DNA from: JAMCZU01 sp964479405
GTDB lineage: Bacteria > Patescibacteriota > UBA1384 > UBA12157 > JAENIV01
DNA length: 15,725 nucleotides
Direction of reading: 5' to 3'
Assembly: GCA_964479405.1 (NCBI GenBank)
Contig: CAYZMA010000024.1
Coordinates: forward strand, 1 to 15,725
Shown here: positions 12,111 to 15,725 of the stretch, piece after piece
Position numbering within the stretch: the stretch's first letter is position 1
Layout: each line of letters begins with the position of its first letter
Made by a program: the position numbers and the translations under genes
Notes under the pieces: model-generated
What the model saw: the letters and a program-made list of their open reading frames with translations, nothing else
The model's database searches: none
What the model was told of the DNA's origin: nothing

Positions 12111-12146
12111 TGGCCTTGGGACTTTAGTCCCGGGGCCATTCTTTTT
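12111..12146 (+). terminator. Rho-independent terminator
   Basis: A 12-bp stem with two G-T pairs (12111-12122 with 12127-12138) and the loop TTTA is followed by TTCTTTTTA. It lies 17 bases after the lipoprotein stop and insulates rpsO. Confidence 0.88.
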
Positions 12147-12156
12147 ATCCAGTCCG

Positions 12157-12185
12157 TTGCATTTTTTTTAAAGCTGTGATAAACT
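12157..12185 (+). promoter_or_regulatory. rpsO promoter, leaderless
   Basis: TTGCAT (12157-12162), a 17-bp spacer and TAAACT (12180-12185) preceded by TGA (12177-12179) give an extended -10 promoter. The -10 box ends seven bases before the rpsO ATG at 12193, and no Shine-Dalgarno site precedes it. Confidence 0.65.
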
Positions 12186-12192
12186 AAAAATA

Positions 12193-12444
12193 ATGATTAA
12201 AGACTTAGTTAAAAAATACCAATCCCACACCAAAGACACTGGTTCAACCGAAGTCCAAATTGTTCTGTTGACCGAGCGATTAATGGAATTGGCAAAGCAT
12301 TTAAAGAAATTTCCCAAAGATGCCGATTCGCGCCGCGGTCTTTTAATTATGGTGGGCAAAAGACGCCGACTCTTAAATTATCTTCGTAAAAATGACCAAA
12401 AATCATATGAGAAGCTAATTAAAGATTTGGGTTTGAAGAAATAA
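12193..12444 (+). CDS. rpsO: Ribosomal protein S15
   Basis: S15 binds the central domain of 16S rRNA and helps build the platform of the small subunit. The 83-residue protein (E. coli 89) shows the family core: HTKDTGSTEVQIVLLTERLMELAKHLKKFPKDADSRRGLLIMVGKRRRLLNYLRKND, with the conserved TGS-EVQ and SRRGL-x5-RRRLL-YL elements. The N-terminus is a few residues shorter than usual, consistent with the ATG at 12193, whose promoter is directly upstream. In many bacteria S15 represses its own mRNA through its leader; with a leaderless start that control is unlikely here. It is followed by pnp, the classic order. Confidence 0.96.
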   Translation: MIKDLVKKYQSHTKDTGSTEVQIVLLTERLMELAKHLKKFPKDADSRRGLLIMVGKRRRLLNYLRKNDQKSYEKLIKDLGLKK

Positions 12445-12475
12445 ATTAATAACTGCATGGTGCAAGTAGGGCAGG

Positions 12476-12507
12476 TCAAGTTGTAAAAAATGACTTTTAC
12501 GTCTTGA
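12476..12507 (+). other. rpsO-pnp intergenic hairpin
   Basis: TCAAG (12476-12480) and GTAAAA (12483-12488) pair with CTTGA (12503-12507) and TTTTAC (12495-12500) around AATGAC, with a two-base internal loop. In E. coli the same spacer holds an RNase III-processed hairpin through which PNPase controls its own synthesis. A matching role here is inferred from position and structure only. There is no T-run, so it is not a terminator. Confidence 0.5.
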
Positions 12508-12543
12508 GGTGTTCTTCTTGTACTCATGTCTAAAAAGGGAATA

Positions 12544-14679
12544 ATGAAAGAGGAAATTTTTACGACCAAATTTGGGGGGCGGGACTTAATTATCTCTAAG
12601 GGAAAATTAGCCGAATTGGCATCTGGTTCAGTGACGGTTCGTTATGGCGATACCGTTGTTTTAGCGACGGCGGTGGTATCTGCAGAACCAAGGGAAGATA
12701 TTGATTTCTTTCCCCTTTTGGTTGACTACGAAGAACGGCTTTATGCCGCCGGCAAAATTTCCGGGAGCCGATTTATTAAAAGAGAAGGTCGCCCATCTGA
12801 AGCGGCAATTTTAACTTGCCGTCTGATTGATCGGCCAATCAGGCCTTTATTTCCTAAAGGTTTTAAAAATGATGTTCAGGTAGTTATTACCGTTCTTTCT
12901 TTTGACAGTGCTAATGATCCGGATGTTATTTCTATTATTGCGGCGTCAGCCGCTCTTTCCCAGTCATCTGCTCCTTTTGAAGGACCGGTGGCTGCAGTAA
13001 GAGTTGGTCAAATTGATGGTCAATTCGTTGCCAATCCGCCTTTGGAAGATTTAGAAAAATCAACTTTGGATTTGGTAGTTGCCGGCACTTTTGACAAGGT
13101 TTTAATGTTGGAAGCCGGGGCTTTGGAAGTAGACGAAAAAACCATGACCGATGCCATTAAATTTGGGCTTGAAGAAATGAAACCGGCTTTGGAAATTCAG
13201 AAAAAAATTATTGCCGGCGACAAGCAATCAGTTGAAAAAATAGAAGAGCCGGAAATTATTAAAGAAGTCAAAAAATATCTGGGCAAAAAATTAGCTCAAG
13301 TTGTCTACGAAGTTGACAAAGCCAAACGCCAAGAGCAAATCAGCGCCTTTGAAAAAGAAGTTTTAGAAAATTTTGAAGGAAATTACAAGCAAATTGATCT
13401 TAAAAGCGCTTTTGGTCAAGTTTTAGAAAAAGAAGTCCGCGAGGCGGTGATTGAAAAAGAAATCCGTCCTGACGGTCGCAAAATTGATGAAATTCGGGAG
13501 ATTAAGATTGAAGTTGGTCTTTTGCCCCGAACTCATGGTTCTGGTCTTTTTTCGCGAGGACAAACACAGGTTTTGTCAATTGTCACTTTAGGTCCGCCTT
13601 CGGAAGAACAGATTATTGAAACCATGGAAGAAGAAGGCACAAAACGCTATATGCATCATTACAACTTTCCGCCGTTTTCAACCGGTGAAGTTCGACCGAT
13701 GCGTTCGGTCTCACGGCGCGAAATTGGTCACGGCGCTTTGGCGGAACGGGCATTATTGCCGGTTTTACCATCGCGTGAAGATTTTCCTTATACTATTCGG
13801 GTTGTTTCCGAAGTTTTGTCATCCAATGGTTCCAGTTCTATGGCTTCAACCTGTGGTTCAACCTTGGCTTTGATGGATGCGGGAGTGCCGATTAAAACAC
13901 CGGTAGCGGGAATTGCTATGGGTCTAATGACCTCCGAAGACGGTAAAAATCATAGCCCTTCGGGCGCGGAATTTCCGACGAAATATAAAATTTTAACTGA
14001 TATTGCTGGGATTGAAGATTTTGCGGGCGACATGGATTTCAAGGTTACAGCTACTAAAGCCGGGATTACCGCAATTCAACTGGATACTAAATTAAAAGGT
14101 TTAAATGTTGATGTTTTAGAAGAAGCATTGATTCGGGCGCGCAAAGCCAATGATCAAATTTTAGAAAAAATTGCTAAAGTAATTGAAGCGCCCAGAGAAG
14201 AGCTTTCGGCTTATGCCCCGCGGATTCAAACAGTAATGATTCCTCAAGATAAGATTGGGGAAATTATTGGTCCGGGTGGTAAAAATATTCGTAAGATTAT
14301 TGAAGATTGTGGTGGCAAGGAAATTATTAGTATTGATATTGAAGATGACGGCACCGTCACAATTGCTTCAACTGATGCGGTTATGGCAAAAAAAGCAATG
14401 GATTGGGTGGCTGGGGCTACTAAGGAAGCAAAAGTTGGCGAAATCTACGAAGGACCAGTAACAGGAATTGTTAAAGATAGAATGCGCGGGAATGAAATTG
14501 GAATGATTGTCCAAATTTTACCTAATCAAGATGGCATGGTTCATATTTCCCAAATTGCCGACCATCGGGTGGAAAAAATTGAAGATGAAATTAAAATCGG
14601 TCAAACGGTTAAAGTTAAAGTTGTTGAAATAGATAAAGAACGGGGTCGCGTTTCGCTCTCAATCAAAGACGCGAAGTAA
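12544..14679 (+). CDS. pnp: Polyribonucleotide nucleotidyltransferase (PNPase)
   Basis: This phosphorolytic 3'-5' exoribonuclease forms a trimer and degrades mRNA. The 711-residue protein has the standard order. The first RNase PH domain begins FTTKFGGRDLIISKGKLAELASGSVTVRYGDTVVLATAV. It is followed by a helical linker and a second RNase PH domain (EKEIRPDGRKIDEIREI...RTHGSGLFSRGQTQVLSIVTLG, with the D-x-K motif in IQLDTK). A KH domain follows (IPQDKIGEIIGPGGKNIRKI, about 565-584, then to about 615), and an S1 domain (about 632-708). The second PH domain holds the active site in this family. The ATG at 12544 has AAAGGGA five bases upstream; an ATG six codons earlier (12526) has none. It is cotranscribed with rpsO through a hairpin-bearing spacer. 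Confidence 0.97.
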   Translation: MKEEIFTTKFGGRDLIISKGKLAELASGSVTVRYGDTVVLATAVVSAEPREDIDFFPLLVDYEERLYAAGKISGSRFIKREGRPSEAAILTCRLIDRPIRPLFPKGFKNDVQVVITVLSFDSANDPDVISIIAASAALSQSSAPFEGPVAAVRVGQIDGQFVANPPLEDLEKSTLDLVVAGTFDKVLMLEAGALEVDEKTMTDAIKFGLEEMKPALEIQKKIIAGDKQSVEKIEEPEIIKEVKKYLGKKLAQVVYEVDKAKRQEQISAFEKEVLENFEGNYKQIDLKSAFGQVLEKEVREAVIEKEIRPDGRKIDEIREIKIEVGLLPRTHGSGLFSRGQTQVLSIVTLGPPSEEQIIETMEEEGTKRYMHHYNFPPFSTGEVRPMRSVSRREIGHGALAERALLPVLPSREDFPYTIRVVSEVLSSNGSSSMASTCGSTLALMDAGVPIKTPVAGIAMGLMTSEDGKNHSPSGAEFPTKYKILTDIAGIEDFAGDMDFKVTATKAGITAIQLDTKLKGLNVDVLEEALIRARKANDQILEKIAKVIEAPREELSAYAPRIQTVMIPQDKIGEIIGPGGKNIRKIIEDCGGKEIISIDIEDDGTVTIASTDAVMAKKAMDWVAGATKEAKVGEIYEGPVTGIVKDRMRGNEIGMIVQILPNQDGMVHISQIADHRVEKIEDEIKIGQTVKVKVVEIDKERGRVSLSIKDAK

Positions 14680-14688
14680 TGAGATTTG

Positions 14689-14697
14689 TGATATAGT
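14689..14697 (+). promoter_or_regulatory. Extended -10 promoter, leaderless start
   Basis: TGA (14689-14691) plus TATAGT (14692-14697) ends six bases before the ATG at 14704. The sequence TGTGATA is shared with the rpsO promoter. No good -35 box and no Shine-Dalgarno site are seen. Confidence 0.5.
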
Positions 14698-14703
14698 AAT
14701 ATC

Positions 14704-14883
14704 ATGAGAACCATAACAGCACAAGAAAGACAAACTAAAATTTATCGTAAGATGAGCGCAAGAAAAAAACTTGAAATTGTAGACAGTTTTTATAGATTTG
14801 GTCAAAGATTGCAACAAGATGCTAATCCAGAAGTTATTATTGATTTGACGGAACCAGTTTGTAAAGCGAATGGCAGGAAGTAG
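14704..14883 (+). CDS. Small basic protein, 59 aa, unknown
   Basis: The frame begins MRTITAQERQTKIYRKMSAR and continues KKLEIVDSFYRFGQRLQQD...VCKANGRK. The first two-thirds are basic and probably helical; the central KKLEIVDSFYRFGQRL resembles, from memory, small helical proteins often encoded next to toxin-antitoxin or nucleotidyltransferase genes. That similarity is weak and I do not name a family. Support for expression is the extended -10 box six bases before the ATG, the absence of stops, and the close link to the next gene, 13 bases after its stop. It may be cotranscribed with the RNase Z-like gene. Confidence 0.55.
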   Translation: MRTITAQERQTKIYRKMSARKKLEIVDSFYRFGQRLQQDANPEVIIDLTEPVCKANGRK

Positions 14884-14896
14884 AAAACTTAAAAAA

Positions 14897-15688
14897 ATGA
14901 AATTAACTATTTTAGGTTCAGGGACTTATCAACCAGAACTGGAACGACACTCGTCGGCTTATTTGATTGAAACTGCAAATTCTAAAATTTGTTTTGACTT
15001 TGGTCGCGGAGCAGTTGATCAATTATTAAAAATTGGTCTTCAAGTAAATCAACTTGATGCTGTTTTTATCACTCATTGGCATCCAGATCATATTTCTGAT
15101 TTATTGCCACTATTACACATTACAATTGCGGCGCCGGCAGATTTGGCTGTTGATTGGATTCCTCGTAAAGCGCCACTTAAAATTTATGGTCCAAAAGGGA
15201 CAAAAGAACGGGTTGGGTATCTTTTAAAATCATCTTATTTAGATCATTGCGAAATGGACATGGTAGAAATTTATGAAATTGCCGAGAAGCAAGAGGTAAA
15301 AGGTTTAGATTGGGTTGTTAAATCGTATTTGGCTAAGCATAATCCAGAAACTCTTTCATTCTGCTATCAATTTGAATCAGAAAATAAAATAATTAGTTTA
15401 TCAGGAGATACGATAGAGTGTGATGGACTAAATCAGGCAATTAAAAATGCTAGTCTTGCGATTATTGAAGCGGGTTGGTCAGAAGAAGTAAAGCCAAAAA
15501 CCCATTTAACCGGAAAAAGAACGGGTCGGATCGCTCAAGAAAATAATGTTAAGAAATTGGTTTTAACTCATGTATCGCCACTTTATTTGAAAAATGGCGA
15601 TCCAGTAAAAGATGCCCAAGAATATTTTCAAGGTGAAGTTATTTTAGCTAAAGATTTGATGGTATTTGAGATTGAGGCCGTTGAATAA
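14897..15688 (+). CDS. Metallo-beta-lactamase-fold hydrolase, RNase Z-like
   Basis: The 263-residue protein starts MKLTILGSGTYQPELERHSSAYLIE, the usual first strands of the fold. The zinc motif THWHPDH gives H60, H62, D64 and H65, with a further metal-site aspartate in LSGDT and a histidine in LTHVSP near the C-terminus. The segment KTHLTGKRTGRIAQENNVKKLVLTHVSPLY matches the HxTAxxAAxIAxxAGVKxLxLTHxSxRY pattern of tRNase Z and its relatives. It lacks an obvious long flexible arm, so it may be a short RNase Z paralogue or another phosphodiesterase. An ATG at 14870 is also open, adding nine basic residues and overlapping the 59-residue gene by 14 bases; the ATG at 14897 begins at the conserved strand. 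Neither has a good ribosome site; translation may be coupled. The remaining 37 bases (15689-15725) hold nothing I can identify. Confidence 0.85.
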   Translation: MKLTILGSGTYQPELERHSSAYLIETANSKICFDFGRGAVDQLLKIGLQVNQLDAVFITHWHPDHISDLLPLLHITIAAPADLAVDWIPRKAPLKIYGPKGTKERVGYLLKSSYLDHCEMDMVEIYEIAEKQEVKGLDWVVKSYLAKHNPETLSFCYQFESENKIISLSGDTIECDGLNQAIKNASLAIIEAGWSEEVKPKTHLTGKRTGRIAQENNVKKLVLTHVSPLYLKNGDPVKDAQEYFQGEVILAKDLMVFEIEAVE

Positions 15689-15725
15689 AGCTTTAATTTA
15701 CTCAAACTAAGATGCGTTTTGGGTA

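Noticed and set aside
11833..12139. Antisense open frames over the lipoprotein gene
   Set aside because: They lack ribosome sites and promoters, and they overlap a gene with a clear signal peptide, promoter and terminator.

Overview
The window reads as chromosomal DNA from a small-genome bacterium, most likely a member of the Candidate Phyla Radiation (Patescibacteria, perhaps Microgenomates-like). The reasons are low G+C, tightly packed genes, short ribosomal proteins, a stand-alone 5'-nuclease in place of a full PolA, a CPR-style small RNase H-like protein, and many proteins with no recognisable family. The code looks standard: TGA is used as a stop (176-178, minus strand) and no conserved frame is interrupted by TGA. 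This argues against the Gracilibacteria/Absconditabacteria, which read TGA as glycine. The lineage call is an inference from gene content; there is no rRNA, tRNA, CRISPR array or transposase in the window.

Layout. 1-175 holds a consensus promoter followed by a compact, possibly pseudoknotted RNA ending in a T-run (candidate ncRNA). 176-1391 (minus) holds a small RNase H-like protein and an unknown protein, with a terminator between them. 1471-2583 is a 5'-3' exonuclease interrupted, in frame, by two different palindromic repeat elements. 2600-3716 is an HTH-nucleotidyltransferase / HEPN (MNT-HEPN) toxin-antitoxin-like pair with an operator-like repeat in its promoter. 3764-4608 (minus) is a two-gene unit of unknown function, including a 59-residue protein. 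4684-4803 is a structured repeat between divergent promoters. 4818-7276 is holA followed by a DUF2207-type membrane protein. 7345-8316 (minus) is the rpsT-lepB pair. 8330-8542 is a palindrome-rich divergent spacer. 8543-10585 is a DHH/DHHA1 phosphoesterase (nanoRNase type) and an unknown protein. 10617-11567 is a membrane-anchored protein bracketed by two nearly identical terminators. 11671-12093 is a lipoprotein. 12193-14679 is the classic rpsO-pnp pair. 14704-15688 is a 59-residue protein and an RNase Z-like metallo-beta-lactamase-fold enzyme.

Functional themes. Housekeeping content centres on DNA replication and repair (5'-nuclease, HolA), RNA turnover (PNPase, nanoRNase-like DHH protein, RNase Z-like protein), ribosome assembly (S15, S20) and export (signal peptidase I). 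Two start styles coexist. Several genes have an extended -10 box (TGN TANNNT) ending 6-8 nt before the start codon, implying leaderless mRNAs. Others, including most of the unknown proteins, carry strong Shine-Dalgarno (SD) sequences.

The most unusual signals are the two in-frame palindromic elements in the exonuclease, the recurring leaderless promoter architecture, the candidate small RNA at 103-173, the duplicated terminator around 10721-11503, and two 59-residue genes at 3764-3943 and 14704-14883.
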